Of a DNA stretch of 64,000 bases, positions 42,001-47,963 are shown piece by piece. Origin of the DNA: Bolinopsis microptera (Eukaryota; Ctenophora; Tentaculata; Lobata; Bolinopsidae); the NCBI RefSeq assembly GCF_026151205.1, contig NC_087084.1:13729453-13793452 (forward strand), in the 5' to 3' direction. The notes below the pieces were generated by a model. The model was not told where the DNA came from. It saw nothing but the letters and a program-made list of their open reading frames with translations, and made no database searches. The translations under genes and the position numbers were made by a program. Within the stretch, counting starts at the first letter, position 1, and each line of letters opens with the position of its first letter.

Positions 42001-45000
42001 AATATTTTGAATATTTCCAAGAAATTAATTTTGGAAACACTAACTTGAGGGTTTTGTCAAGTTTCTCAACGTATTGTGGCAGGTGGAGGTAGTCGGTGAA
42101 CACAACGTTAAGAATCTTCTGATCTTTTAGCCAACATCCCAGGTCCTCGGAGGTAATACTGTCCGAGTCTTGGTTCTGTCTCCTTTAGGAGGGTTACTTA
42201 TTAGCTACTAATTGAAATGTTCACTGATTAGCTGCTAATTAAAACGTTTTAATGTGTTTGAGTATCAACTATCATGGATTAATGAGTCTCACAGAATCAA
42301 GTACGGATAGTGAAGAATGGGAAATGACGACAAGTCGTGAAATTGCGAAAATTTACGTGACGTCATCACAATTCTCACGTGACGTCATCACAATTCTCAC
42401 TCGACGTCATCACAATTCTCACGTGATGTCATCACAATTCTCACGCGACGTAATCAATTAATTGTGAAACGTGAAGCACAAACCGGTTAAAAAGGAAAGG
42501 AGTAATGATCCTGTTTAGTTCATTTAGCGCATTCATTTTCCCGTTGAAGCTGCTCGTTTTGATGAGTTTCAGTAAAAGATCCAAATGAAGAATTTCCACA
42601 CCTTGGACCAACTTCTTCCTGCAGCAAAAATTAATGATATTTGAGAAATAATATTAGATACTGTATAAGTTAAATCAAATAATATTTGACTGTGAAATAT
42701 TTCCATCATTTACATTAATCAAGTTATATGGGGGAGGGGCCCCCTGTATAGTTCTTGTATAAAGGCTACAAAACGAAAAAAATTGTAACACCAGTTATCC
42801 AACGAGGTCATCATTTCATCGAAACATCACGTGACGTCATCACAACATCACGTGACGTCATCACAACATCACGTGACGTCATCACAAAGCTTACTTGTCC
42901 TGGGGTGCCCGATGGAGTATCATCTTCAGTGTCTGTATCAGGCCGGAGAGAGTATCATTTCTTGTCTCCACTTTTGTCTCTTTCTTTAGCTGCTCGTCCG
43001 ACAGGTTGGAAACGTAATCTGAAGAATTGTATTGATTTACAATGGCAAAAGGGTTGTCAAAATTCCCGAAATCCCCTAAACATTTTAAAACAAATTAAAT
43101 AATATACAGATAGTTTAAGAAGGAATATACAGATGGTTTAAGAAGGAATATGGCGGTACTAACTTGTAACAATAAGGGTACAGGGTACTAGATACGTTTA
43201 AGAAGGAATATGGCGGTACTAACTTGTAACAATAAGGGTACAGGGTACTAGATACGTTTGCACGCAGGATGAGGTTAGCAGGTCAATACACAGACCAAAC
43301 GGCTTGAGATATGCTGATACTAGCTGAAAGTATAGTTGTTTTTACCTAATAATTATGCAAACTTAACTAACTGGTCATTTTAATTTTAATTTATTCAATT
43401 GGTAGTATAACTAGTGAGTAGTGACTACTGGAGTTTGATTTAAATTTTATGTAAATTTTTTAAATAACCAGATCTTACCTCTAAGGATGGATTAGCAAAA
43501 GCTTTGAACTGATCTAGAACATTCTGAAACCCTTCATCACTCCCGAAGTTGTTGATCAGGTCCACCAGCCATCCCTTCGGGACCCGGAAGTCAGTGGGAC
43601 GAGCGAAGATGTCAGCTCCGGGAATTTGGGACGAGGGTGGGACAGTTTTGCTGGGTTGGGAGGCGTTGTAGTGGTGAAACCTGTCATGGTGACGTCATTA
43701 AAATCAGGTAATTAATGGGTACGTGATATTCGGCCTAACACCAATCGTAGTGGTAGAACTTTATACATACAGCAACTATAATGGGATCATTTACGTCCTA
43801 AATATTTTCTTGGATATTATATAATATAAAATATCTTGATTAAATATCATAAAATAACTGATCGGATGGGAATCCACTACTTTTATCAACAAAGAATGGC
43901 ATTGATAATCTCAAATAACGACTAACTTGGATGTAGGGTTAAAAACGATGGCCATCAGTCTCAGAAGGGCTATATTTTCACTCCTCATCTTCACTGCCAT
44001 TAGTTTTACCAACAGTACTGAGTTATCAAATATGTAGCCCTGGATAGAGATTTTGTTACTACTACTTAGATGTATAGATGTTTAATTTCAATCTGAGGAG
44101 GTAAAATTCTCAGAATTTTTGTGCATTTTACATGAATAAATGATGAGCAGTAGGCCCAATCAAGAAAATAGAGTGCAGGAGAGTCCACAGAAGTGCATTA
44201 CCCTCTCAAACACACACCACCCCCCATCCCCCACCCCCAACAGATAGCTCTCAGCAACCTCACCTGAATTTCAGGAGTCCAGCTCCCCCCCCCCACAGAT
44301 AGCACTCAGCAACCTCACCTGAATTTCAGGAGTCCAGCTCCCCCCACCCCCCCCCCCAAATAGATAGCTCTCAGCAACCTTACCTGAATTTCAGGAGTCC
44401 AGCTCCCCCCACCCCCCCCCACCCCCCAACAGATAGCTCTCAGCAACCTTACCTGAATTTCAGGAGTCCAGCTCCCCCCACCCCCCCCCCCACCCCCAAC
44501 AGATAGCACTCAGCAACTTCACCCGAATTTCAGGAGTCCAGCTCCCCCACCCCCCCCCCCAACAGATAGCTCTCAGCAACCTCACCTGAATTTCAGGAGT
44601 CCAGCTCCCCCACCCCCAACAGATAGCTCTCAGCAACCTCACCTGAATTTCAGGAGTCCAGCTCCCCCACCCCCCAACAGATAGCTCTCAGCAACCTCAC
44701 CTGAATTTCAGGAGTCCAGCTCCCCCCACCCCCCAATAGATAGCTCTCAGCAACCTCACCTGAATTTCAGGAGTCCGGCTCCCCCCCACCCCCCAACAGA
44801 TAGCTCTCAGCAACCTCACCTGAATTTCAGGAGTCCAGCTCCCCCCACCCCCCAACAGATAGCTCTCAGCAACCTCACCTGAATTTCAGGAGTCCGGCTC
44901 CCCCCACCCCCCAACAGATAGCTCTCAGCAACCTCACCTGAATTTCAGGAGTCCAGCTCCCCCCACCCCCCAATCTCCCAATAGATAGCTCTCAGCAACC

Positions 45001-47963
45001 TCACCTGAATTTCAGGAGTCCAGCCCCCCCCCCCCCACAGATAGCACTCAGCAACCTCACCTGAATTTCAGGAGTCCAGCCCCCCCCCCCCCCCCCCCAC
45101 AGATAGCTCTCAGCAACCTCACCTGAATTTCAGGAGTCCAGCTCCCCCCCCCCCCACAGATAGCACTCAGCAACCTCACCTGAATTTCAGGAGTCCAGCC
45201 CCCCCCCCCCACAGATAGCTCTCAGCAACCTCACCTGAATTTCAGGAGTCCAGCTCCCCCCCCACAGATAGCTCTCAGCAACCTCACCTGAATTTCAGGA
45301 GTCCAGCTCCCCCCCCCCCCCCCACAGATAGCTCTCAGCAACCTCACCTGAATTTCAGGAGTCCAGCCCCCCCCCCCACAGATAGCACTCAGCAACCTCA
45401 CCTGAATTTCAGGAGTCCAGCTCCCCCCCCCCACAGATAGCACTCAGCAACCTCACCTGAATTTCAGGAGTCCAGCTCCCCCCCCCCCTAATAGATAGCT
45501 CTCAGCAACCTTACCTGAATTTCAGGAGTCCAGCTCCCCCCCCCCCCCCAAATAGATAGCTCTCAGCAACCTCACCTGAATTTCAGGAGTCCAGCTCCCC
45601 CCACCCCCCAACAGATAGCTCACAGCAACCTCACCTGAATTTCAGGAGTCCAGCTCCCCCACCCCCAACAGATAGCTCACAGCAACCTCACCTGAATTTC
45701 AGGAGTCCAGCTCCCCCCCCCCCCCAATAGATAGCTCTCAGCAACCTCACCTGAATTTTAGGAGTCCAGCTCCCCCCACCCCCCCCCCCCCCCCCCCCCC
45801 CCAACAGATAGCTCTCAGCAACCTCACCTGAATTTCAGGAGTCCAGCTCCCCCACCCCCAACAGATAGCTCTCAGCAACCTCACCTGAATTTCAGGAGTC
45901 CAGCTCCCCCCCCCCACCAATAGATAGCTCTCAGCAACCTCACCTGAATTTCAGGAGTCCAGCTCCCCCACCCCCAACAGATAGCTCTCAGCAACCTCAC
46001 CTGAATTTCAGGAGTCCAGCTCCCCCCCCCCCCCCCCAACAGATAGCTCTCAGCAACCTCACCTGAATTTCAGGAGTCCAGCTCCCCCACCCCCAACAGA
46101 TAGCTCTCAGCAACCTCACCTGAATTTCAGGAGTCCAGCTCCCCCCCCCCCCCCCCACCAATAGATAGCTCTCAGCAACCTCACCTGAATTTTAGGAGTC
46201 CAGCTCCCCCCACCCCCCAATAGATAGCTCTCAGCAACCTCACCTGAATTTCAGGAGTCCAGCTCCCCCCACCCCCCAATAGATAGCTCTCAGCAACCTC
46301 ACCTGAATTTTAGGAGTCCAGCTCCCCCCACCCCCCAATAGATAGCTCTCAGCAACCTCACCTGAATTTTAGGAGTCCAGCTCCCCCCACCCCCCAATAG
46401 ATAGCTCTCAGCAACCTCACCTGAATTTTAGGAGTCCAGCTCCCCCCCCCACCAATAGATAGCTCTCAGCAACCTCACCTGAATTTCAGGAGTCCAGCTG
46501 TTTACAGCACTGTCAGTGAGAACCTTAAGAAAGGAGTTAGATAGAGTTTCCTGGTAGAACTTTTGGCAGGCCTCGTTCTCGTCGTCTTGCTCCGATCTGG
46601 CCAGTTCAAGACAAGCTTTGAGAAGCCGCTCTAGCTCCTGTCCTGGTTCTACCGGTACTTTCCAGCCTGGACTGTTCACCATCCTGAGTTGTGGAGAGGG
46701 GTTAAAATGCAAAGTCAGCTTTATAATAATTAACATTATTATTAATTATCATTCTGGTGGATTCTAGACCTAGTATTAATTTCTATCAATTTGATGTACA
46801 TTTAGTTCTACAGTAGAATACTTGCCTGTTGATATATATAATATAAGTCAAACCTGCCACAGCTAGAGAGCCATGAAGGGGCAGCAAGCAAGGCCCGGAC
46901 CAAAACATACTGAGCCGACTGGGGTCTGGGTATAAAAAATATCAATTTATTGGGCAGTATGTTTTGGTCCGGGCAGTATTGGGCAGTATGTTTTGGTCCG
47001 GGCCTTGCTTGCTGGCCCTGCCATGGCTCTCTAGCTTGGGCATTTTTTCCTTATAAGGAAAAAATAGTTAACAACTCGCCTGTCGATAGTAGCTAGGTCA
47101 GCGTAAGGGAACTCATCAGAAGCTCCACTAACAGAGATACCAGAGTCAGTGGCGGGTACTGAAGAGGTGGTGTCAAACCCTGAGGTGGTGTCAAACCCTG
47201 AGGTGGTGTCAAACCCTGCTTGTGCTTCCGGGTCCACTTCCAGGTCTGGTCCTGAGAGTTTGAGGATCATGTATTACTGTAGGTAATTAAAATGAGTGGA
47301 ATTATGTGAATACCTACTGAGATAAGTGTTCCTTTAAACTGGTCACCAGTGGTCTTCAGTGGTCATTGAGTCTCAAGAGATTACTTTTGTGGTACCTAAA
47401 ACAATCTCAAAAGAACAACAATTATTTCTACATGACATCATTATAATACAATATAATACTTATCTGTCTTATTGAGATAATATGACAATCTAGAATCGCA
47501 CACCATACAAATTGTGTGTGATCCACAAAACTGACCATAAAGAACGTTGTTGAGTTGGAAGACATCGTGAGCAGCGTTACGTCTGGAGGGTCTTGCGGAG
47601 TAATTCTCAGGAAATACTGAATCTTCCTCGTAAAACTCCTGCTCAGGATAAAGGTATATAACACAATTTATCAATGAACTAATAAACCTGTAAAATAAAA
47701 TTAATAATAATGAAATAATAAACCTGTAAATTAACAAATCAATGAAATAATAAACCTGTAAATTAACAAATAAATGGACTAATAAACCTGTAAATTAACA
47801 AATAAATGAACTAATAAACCTGTTCGATAAGATCTGGTGAGTTGGAAGGGACAGGAATGTTCCTGCATTTCACAGCTGACTCAGCAGTTGTATCTGATAT
47901 TATCAGTTCGTCTAGGGATATGGAGTCGATGTCGGGGACGTCGGTCGTCTCTTGACCTAACAT
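3205..47963 (-). CDS. USP9X: USP9X/fat-facets-type ubiquitin hydrolase, N-terminal part (16 exons, continues beyond left edge)
   Basis: Orthologue of the large deubiquitinase USP9X/Faf, which removes ubiquitin from many substrates. Only the helical-repeat N-terminal region is here; the Cys-His catalytic domain must lie left of the window. Coding exons: 47820-47963 (ATG at 47963), 47536-47638, 47080-47251, 46479-46683, 43927-44039, 43479-43680, 43224-43323, 42895-43018, 42484-42618, 42045-42182, 41674-41898, 41313-41461 (exon 12, five further copies), 11205-11318, 10630-10733, 3563-3666, 3205-3318. All phases join, giving 748 codons plus 2 bases. Family-typical stretches include GKHEAIVKN-like [18 protein letters not shown] (exon 11), [10 protein letters not shown] (exon 9), PKGWLVDL (exon 6), LPQYVEKL (exon 10) and [10 protein letters not shown] (exon 12). 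Exon 3 holds three GFDTTS repeats and appears to use a GC donor (CAG|GCGAGT). The exon 9 donor (GTTTGT) is the weakest call. Intron 12 is about 30 kb and hosts the opposite-strand lectin genes. Confidence 0.9.
3319..3562. other. USP9X intron 15
   Basis: Short AT-rich intron between exons 16 and 15 with a few TTAGATAA repeats near 3330-3365; no other feature seen. Confidence 0.6.
3856..4318. mobile_element. Small DNA transposon (MITE) with inverted ends
   Basis: The left end (GGGGGTGACATGTCCG) and the reverse complement of the right end (GGGGGTGAAACGTCCG) match over about 26 bases with few differences. The interior has repeats of CCGCCTATGTC, a short palindrome around the phrase GCTGGGTTTTCACC near 3908-3945, and a segment at about 3985-4100 that resembles, in reverse orientation, the duplicated block inside the hAT element at 23.97-24.49 kb. 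No coding capacity. It lies in USP9X intron 14. Confidence 0.6.
4353..10655 (-). repeat. 45-bp minisatellite built on the donor of USP9X exon 14
   Basis: About 140 copies of a 45-bp unit. On the minus strand each unit is 24 bases identical to the 3' end of USP9X exon 14 (ending CTGGACCAG) plus 21 bases of intron starting GTGAGATGG. It starts at the genuine exon 14 donor (10630/10629) and extends about 6.3 kb into the intron. Because 45 is a multiple of 3 and the unit has no stop in the exon frame, the exon reading frame runs on through the array. The main variant, in roughly one unit in six, changes donor position +5 (GTGAG to GTGAT). There is a 3-bp insertion near 4935, a 2-bp deletion near 5490, and a badly disordered stretch at about 8280-8780. 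Confidence 0.95.
11540..12245 (+). pseudogene. Decayed LINE reverse-transcriptase fragment
   Basis: A broken plus-strand reading recalls the linker between endonuclease and reverse transcriptase of non-LTR elements: a basic run ([18 protein letters not shown]) around 11600-11640, then [20 protein letters not shown] near 11825-11890, and the typical 3'-end motif [13 protein letters not shown] near 12090-12125. Frameshifts and a large deletion separate the pieces. It lies in USP9X intron 12 upstream of lectin gene A. An 80-residue open frame at 11546-11788 is part of this remnant. Confidence 0.6.
12246..13211. other. Upstream flank shared by the lectin-gene units
   Basis: AT-rich sequence that recurs before genes B, C and D (about 16280-16990, 19780-20648, 23690-23808 plus 25457-26185). 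It includes a relic of the small conserved frame seen intact at 19756-19980. The last 120 bases before each ATG (from ATTATGCCC/AGTCTTC to the ATG) are the best conserved and probably hold the promoter and 5' UTR; no TATA box could be assigned with confidence. Confidence 0.5.
13212..14930 (+). pseudogene. Lectin-like membrane protein, copy A (frameshifted)
   Basis: Exons 13212-13416, 14114-14233 and 14390-14930 with conserved GT/AG signals. It begins with a signal peptide ([16 protein letters not shown]), then the GCYK motif, the SUEL-like cysteine pattern and a PPSY tail, as in the other copies. Relative to copies B and C, 25 bases are missing just after GCMYDR (near 14540), so the lectin domain and the transmembrane/tail region lie in different frames. 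Within the shifted frame the hydrophobic segment (around [16 protein letters not shown]), the CNKEDEE stretch and the whole repeat tail remain intact. This suggests recent loss; a secreted truncated product is possible. Tail short: about three to four 9-residue repeats. Confidence 0.8.
13630..14075 (-). pseudogene. LINE reverse-transcriptase C-terminal remnant in intron 1 of copy A
   Basis: Minus-strand translation gives [18 protein letters not shown] followed by a [12 protein letters not shown]-like ending, a pattern typical of the C-terminal region of some non-LTR retrotransposons (RERRLRFAGH...DTGL). It is followed on the plus strand by a TATATA tract. The same remnant sits in intron 1 of copies C and F, with a small piece in E, but not in B or D. 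A long poly-C run lies at its right-hand edge (about 13586-13610). Confidence 0.6.
15119..15252 (-). CDS. USP9X: USP9X exon 12 copy a (in-frame 15-bp deletion)
   Basis: Minus-strand copy of exon 12 with acceptor (TGTCAG) and donor (CATG|GTGCTT) intact. It lacks 15 bases, removing five residues (VISDK) after DDKEG, so its length is 134 bp with the same phase as the others. It lies about 190 bp beyond the stop of lectin gene A, on the opposite strand. Whether it is ever spliced is unknown. Confidence 0.65.
15341..15685. mobile_element. Palindromic insertion (hairpin element)
   Basis: Flanked by a direct repeat AGAAACAGTAC (15330-15340 and 15686-15696), and absent at the matching place in the other units. 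From 15391 to 15685 it is a near-perfect inverted repeat with arms of about 147 bp and virtually no loop, centred near 15538. It would fold into a long hairpin if transcribed. No coding capacity. Confidence 0.75.
15697..16993. other. Unit spacer between copies A and B
   Basis: Duplicated-unit sequence found with small changes after every copy. It contains a degraded version of the 19756-19980 frame (a deletion joins its ends near 16300) and a T-rich stretch at 16500-16700. No gene recognised. Confidence 0.5.
16994..18729 (+). CDS. Lectin-like type I membrane protein with PPxY tail, copy B
   Basis: Exons 16994-17204, 17497-17616 and 17771-18729, intact, predicted 429 residues. Residues 1-20 are a signal peptide. 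The ectodomain has GCYK, then a SUEL/rhamnose-binding-lectin pattern: [16 protein letters not shown], a C-x5-C pair (CSAAEQC), DGC and ITFGC, with N-glycosylation sites (NIT, NFT, NVT). One transmembrane segment follows ([20 protein letters not shown]) and then cysteines likely to be palmitoylated. The cytoplasmic tail carries about a dozen 9-residue repeats of the [18 protein letters not shown] type and ends with two PPSYNDV motifs, known ligands of WW domains such as those of NEDD4-type ligases. Two extra residues (DRD) occur in exon 1. Ligand and function are unknown; the SUEL assignment rests on cysteine spacing. Confidence 0.8.
18918..19066 (-). CDS. USP9X: USP9X exon 12 copy b
   Basis: 149-bp minus-strand copy with intact acceptor (ATTTGTTTCACAAAATTTG context before TGTCAG on the minus strand reads less pyrimidine-rich than in copy f) and donor CATG|GTGCTT. 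Encodes [10 protein letters not shown] to NYIYSHG, same as copy f. Lies about 190 bp past the stop of lectin gene B on the opposite strand. Confidence 0.7.
19756..19980 (+). CDS. Small conserved frame of unknown function, recurring in each unit
   Basis: A 74-codon frame ([10 protein letters not shown]... to KTNIFI) with residues typical of folded protein rather than repeats, including [18 protein letters not shown] and [13 protein letters not shown]. Similar sequence recurs at about 12350-12535 and 16290-16380 (both damaged) and at 23650-23810 continued at 25457-25516, where the hAT element splits it. I do not recognise the family. It may be the end of an old transposon protein carried along with the duplications, or a real exon of an unidentified gene. 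No supporting splice sites identified. Confidence 0.3.
   Translation: MYRLQSHIYSQLLRLCNVNTNLEGFIKDVKSIKIKSLYQNFNNDVLNKYVKKFIEAKHPCTYKFWEVLKTNIFI
20649..22629 (+). CDS. Lectin-like type I membrane protein with PPxY tail, copy C
   Basis: Exons 20649-20853, 21607-21726 and 21881-22629, intact, predicted 357 residues. Same signal peptide, GCYKRN start and SUEL-like cysteine set as the other copies (IRC, PEC, CSAAEQC, DGC, FGC). The hydrophobic segment ([17 protein letters not shown]) leads into an unusual juxtamembrane region made of three related cysteine clusters ([29 protein letters not shown]) separated by acidic or basic linkers, an internal duplication. The repeat tail is short (about six units) and ends with two PPSYNDV motifs. 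Intron 1 carries the same LINE remnant and poly-C run as copy A. Confidence 0.8.
21060..21520 (-). pseudogene. LINE reverse-transcriptase C-terminal remnant in intron 1 of copy C
   Basis: Same relic as at 13630-14075: [18 protein letters not shown] on the minus strand, preceded by a poly-C run at 21025-21051 on the plus strand and followed by a TATA-rich tract. Shared position indicates it was present before the units were duplicated. Confidence 0.6.
22819..22967 (-). CDS. USP9X: USP9X exon 12 copy c
   Basis: 149-bp minus-strand copy with GT/AG signals preserved. One coding difference from copy f: DDKEG reads DNKEG. About 190 bp past the stop of lectin gene C, opposite strand. Confidence 0.7.
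23817..25448. mobile_element. Non-autonomous hAT-family DNA transposon
   Basis: 1632-bp insertion flanked by the 8-bp direct repeat ATCTAGAG (23809-23816 and 25449-25456), the target-site length of the hAT superfamily. Terminal inverted repeats TAGGAACCGACCGGA match at both ends; subterminal regions are full of CCGGAT/ATCCGG motifs. It interrupts the small conserved frame of the C-D spacer. Inside, a block of about 255 bp (23975-24232) is tandemly repeated at 24233-24485. A short coding remnant lies at 24978-25112. Confidence 0.85.
24978..25112 (+). pseudogene. BED-type zinc finger remnant of a hAT transposase
   Basis: 44-codon frame with [12 protein letters not shown] and the CKKC motif, resembling the start of a BED zinc finger (W-x-F ... 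C-x2-C) found at the N-terminus of hAT transposases. The His part of the finger and the catalytic domain are missing, so the element could only move with help from another source. Confidence 0.55.
26186..27255 (+). CDS. Lectin-like membrane protein, copy D, tail-less
   Basis: Exons 26186-26390, 26691-26810 and 26957-27255, predicted 207 residues. The signal peptide, GCYKHN start and SUEL-like domain are intact (IRC, PEC, CSAAEQC, DGC, FDC). After the domain the sequence departs from its siblings: a short Gly/Ser/Tyr/Asp linker ([17 protein letters not shown]), then a hydrophobic C-terminus ([17 protein letters not shown]) ending at a stop. There is no cytoplasmic repeat tail and no PPSY motif. 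A LINE fragment starts within about 20 bp of the stop, so the tail may have been lost through that insertion. Product could be tail-anchored, lipid-anchored or non-signalling. B-type exon 1 ([19 protein letters not shown]). Confidence 0.75.
27265..27600 (+). pseudogene. LINE (CR1/L2-like) 3' fragment
   Basis: Broken plus-strand reading with family-typical pieces: [43 protein letters not shown] and [12 protein letters not shown]. Several stops and frameshifts. Sits between the stop of lectin copy D and the flank shared by all units. Confidence 0.65.
27791..27935 (-). pseudogene. USP9X: USP9X exon 12 copy d (acceptor deleted)
   Basis: Recognisable minus-strand copy of exon 12 with the donor intact, but the deletion junction CCTCTGC/TCCCG removes the first bases and the 3' splice site. 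It also carries coding changes (E to K and I to F early; K to E and N to I late), the most diverged of the six. Cannot be spliced in as a normal exon. Confidence 0.7.
28689..29648 (-). mobile_element. 5'-truncated LINE with reverse-transcriptase C-terminus
   Basis: The minus strand has a 216-residue open frame (28961-29611) typical of the end of a metazoan non-LTR reverse transcriptase: [84 protein letters not shown]-type 3' tail (28689-28705) and the short direct repeat TATTTAT flank it, and the matching empty site is seen near 37665-37680. No RT catalytic YADD region is present, so it is dead on arrival. Confidence 0.85.
30601..34378. mobile_element. 3.8-kb DNA element with about 1.17-kb terminal inverted repeats
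   Basis: Left arm about 30601-31775 and right arm about 33200-34378 are near-identical reverse complements; ends read TAAT...GTATCTGGT. A 3-bp target duplication (AAC at 30598-30600 and 34379-34381) fits exact insertion into exon 1 of copy E. The arms carry a 112-codon and a 62-codon open frame in mirrored copies, with no recognised domain. The middle (31776-33199) has no transposase; a second element is nested inside. Superfamily not assigned. Confidence 0.85.
32300..33095. mobile_element. Nested DNA element inside the long-TIR element
   Basis: Ends are imperfect inverted repeats: TTAGTTCGTATATTTATGGC near 32307-32330 and, reverse-complemented, TTCGTTTATTTATGCCGGG near 33065-33090. The interior has a poly-C run (32503-32522) and a small internal inverted repeat around GGACATTAA (about 32690-32775). 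Boundaries are approximate. Confidence 0.45.
36676..36824 (-). CDS. USP9X: USP9X exon 12 copy e
   Basis: 149-bp minus-strand copy with GT/AG signals intact and the same protein sequence as copy f. About 190 bp past the stop of lectin gene E, opposite strand. Confidence 0.7.
36825..38437. other. Unit spacer between copies E and F
   Basis: Shared spacer sequence. From about 37540 to 38045 it matches the D-E spacer (28549 onward and 29640 to 30095) and preserves the empty site of the LINE inserted at 28689. No gene recognised. Confidence 0.5.
38438..41124 (+). CDS. Lectin-like membrane protein with PPxY tail, copy F
   Basis: Exons 38438-38642, 39789-39908 and 40055-41124, intact, predicted 464 residues. 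Signal peptide 1-20; SUEL-like domain about 85-157 (IRC, C of PGC, CSAAEQC, DGC, FDC). Unlike B, two hydrophobic stretches follow: about 177-193 ([13 protein letters not shown]) and about 213-238 ([19 protein letters not shown]), both flanked by dense cysteines, so it may span the membrane twice or lie on it as a palmitoylated hairpin. The tail is the most regular: about 18 repeats of AATSGTYPP type, then two PPSYNDV motifs. Intron 1 is long and holds the LINE remnant. This copy is next to USP9X exon 11 and may be closest to the ancestral position. Confidence 0.8.
39225..39716 (-). pseudogene. LINE reverse-transcriptase C-terminal remnant in intron 1 of copy F
   Basis: Longest version of the relic: a 155-codon minus-strand frame with [48 protein letters not shown] and [12 protein letters not shown], the order seen at the C-terminus of several non-LTR elements. 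Open, but with no RT core. Confidence 0.7.
41313..41461 (-). CDS. USP9X: USP9X exon 12 copy f (proximal to exon 11)
   Basis: 149 bp, acceptor TGTCAG, donor CATG|GTGCTT. Enters in phase 2 after exon 11 and leaves in phase 1 into exon 13 at 11318, both of which fit. Encodes [10 protein letters not shown] ... [10 protein letters not shown], matching the USP9X segment that follows KEKLLEL. It is only 212 bp from exon 11, with no lectin gene between, so it is the default candidate for normal splicing. Confidence 0.85.
42356..42450. repeat. 22-bp repeats with CRE-like palindromes (USP9X intron 9)
   Basis: About four units of a 22-bp repeat, TTCTCACGTGACGTCATCAC type, each with the ATF/CREB palindrome TGACGTCA (or a one-base variant) often overlapping CACGTG. 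Effect on transcription not known. Confidence 0.7.
42824..42886. repeat. 21-bp repeats with CRE-like palindromes (USP9X intron 8)
   Basis: Three perfect copies of a 21-bp unit containing CACGTGACGTCA, starting 9 bp downstream of the exon 8 donor (42895/42894). Closely related to the 22-bp repeats of the next intron. Confidence 0.75.
43141..43260 (-). repeat. 60-bp tandem duplication spanning the donor of USP9X exon 7
   Basis: 43141-43200 and 43201-43260 are identical in 59 of 60 positions. Each holds the last bases of exon 7 and its donor (ACAA|GTTAGT, GT at 43223-43222). The genuine exon is 43224-43323; the second copy places an equal donor at 43164/43163. Confidence 0.9.
44228..46478 (-). 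repeat. About 60-bp minisatellite built on the donor of USP9X exon 4
   Basis: About 37 copies of a 52-75-bp unit, length varying through its C-run. On the minus strand each unit is a run of G, then GGACTCCTGAAATTCAG (exon 4 end), then GTGAGGTTGCTGAGAGC (intron start). It starts at the genuine exon 4 donor (46479/46478) and fills the intron toward exon 5. The donor is GTGAGG or, in a few units, GTAAGG. Every unit brings one or two runs of five or more G into the pre-mRNA. Confidence 0.95.
46862..47036. repeat. Inverted repeat in USP9X intron 3
   Basis: About 50-base arms (GCTAGAGAGCCATG... and its reverse complement ending GGCTCTCTAGC) around a short centre, with a partial extra copy of GGGCAGTATGTTTTGGTCC in the right arm. 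Probably a small foldback element. Confidence 0.7.
47685..47822 (-). repeat. About 32-bp repeats built on the donor of USP9X exon 1
   Basis: Five copies, including the genuine donor at 47820/47819, of ACAG|GTTTATTAGTTCATT followed by TTTGTTAATTT on the minus strand. Each internal unit ends in a T/A-rich tract plus ACAG joined directly to GTTTATT, so it looks like an acceptor fused to a donor. Confidence 0.85.

Noticed and set aside
42252-43102. Plus-strand frames containing TSRDVIT repeats
   Set aside because: Translations of the CRE-bearing intronic repeats, overlapping USP9X exons on the other strand.
44315-45443. Glycine-rich minus-strand frames in the exon 4 donor array
   Set aside because: Poly-G runs read as glycine; frames change with each C-run length.
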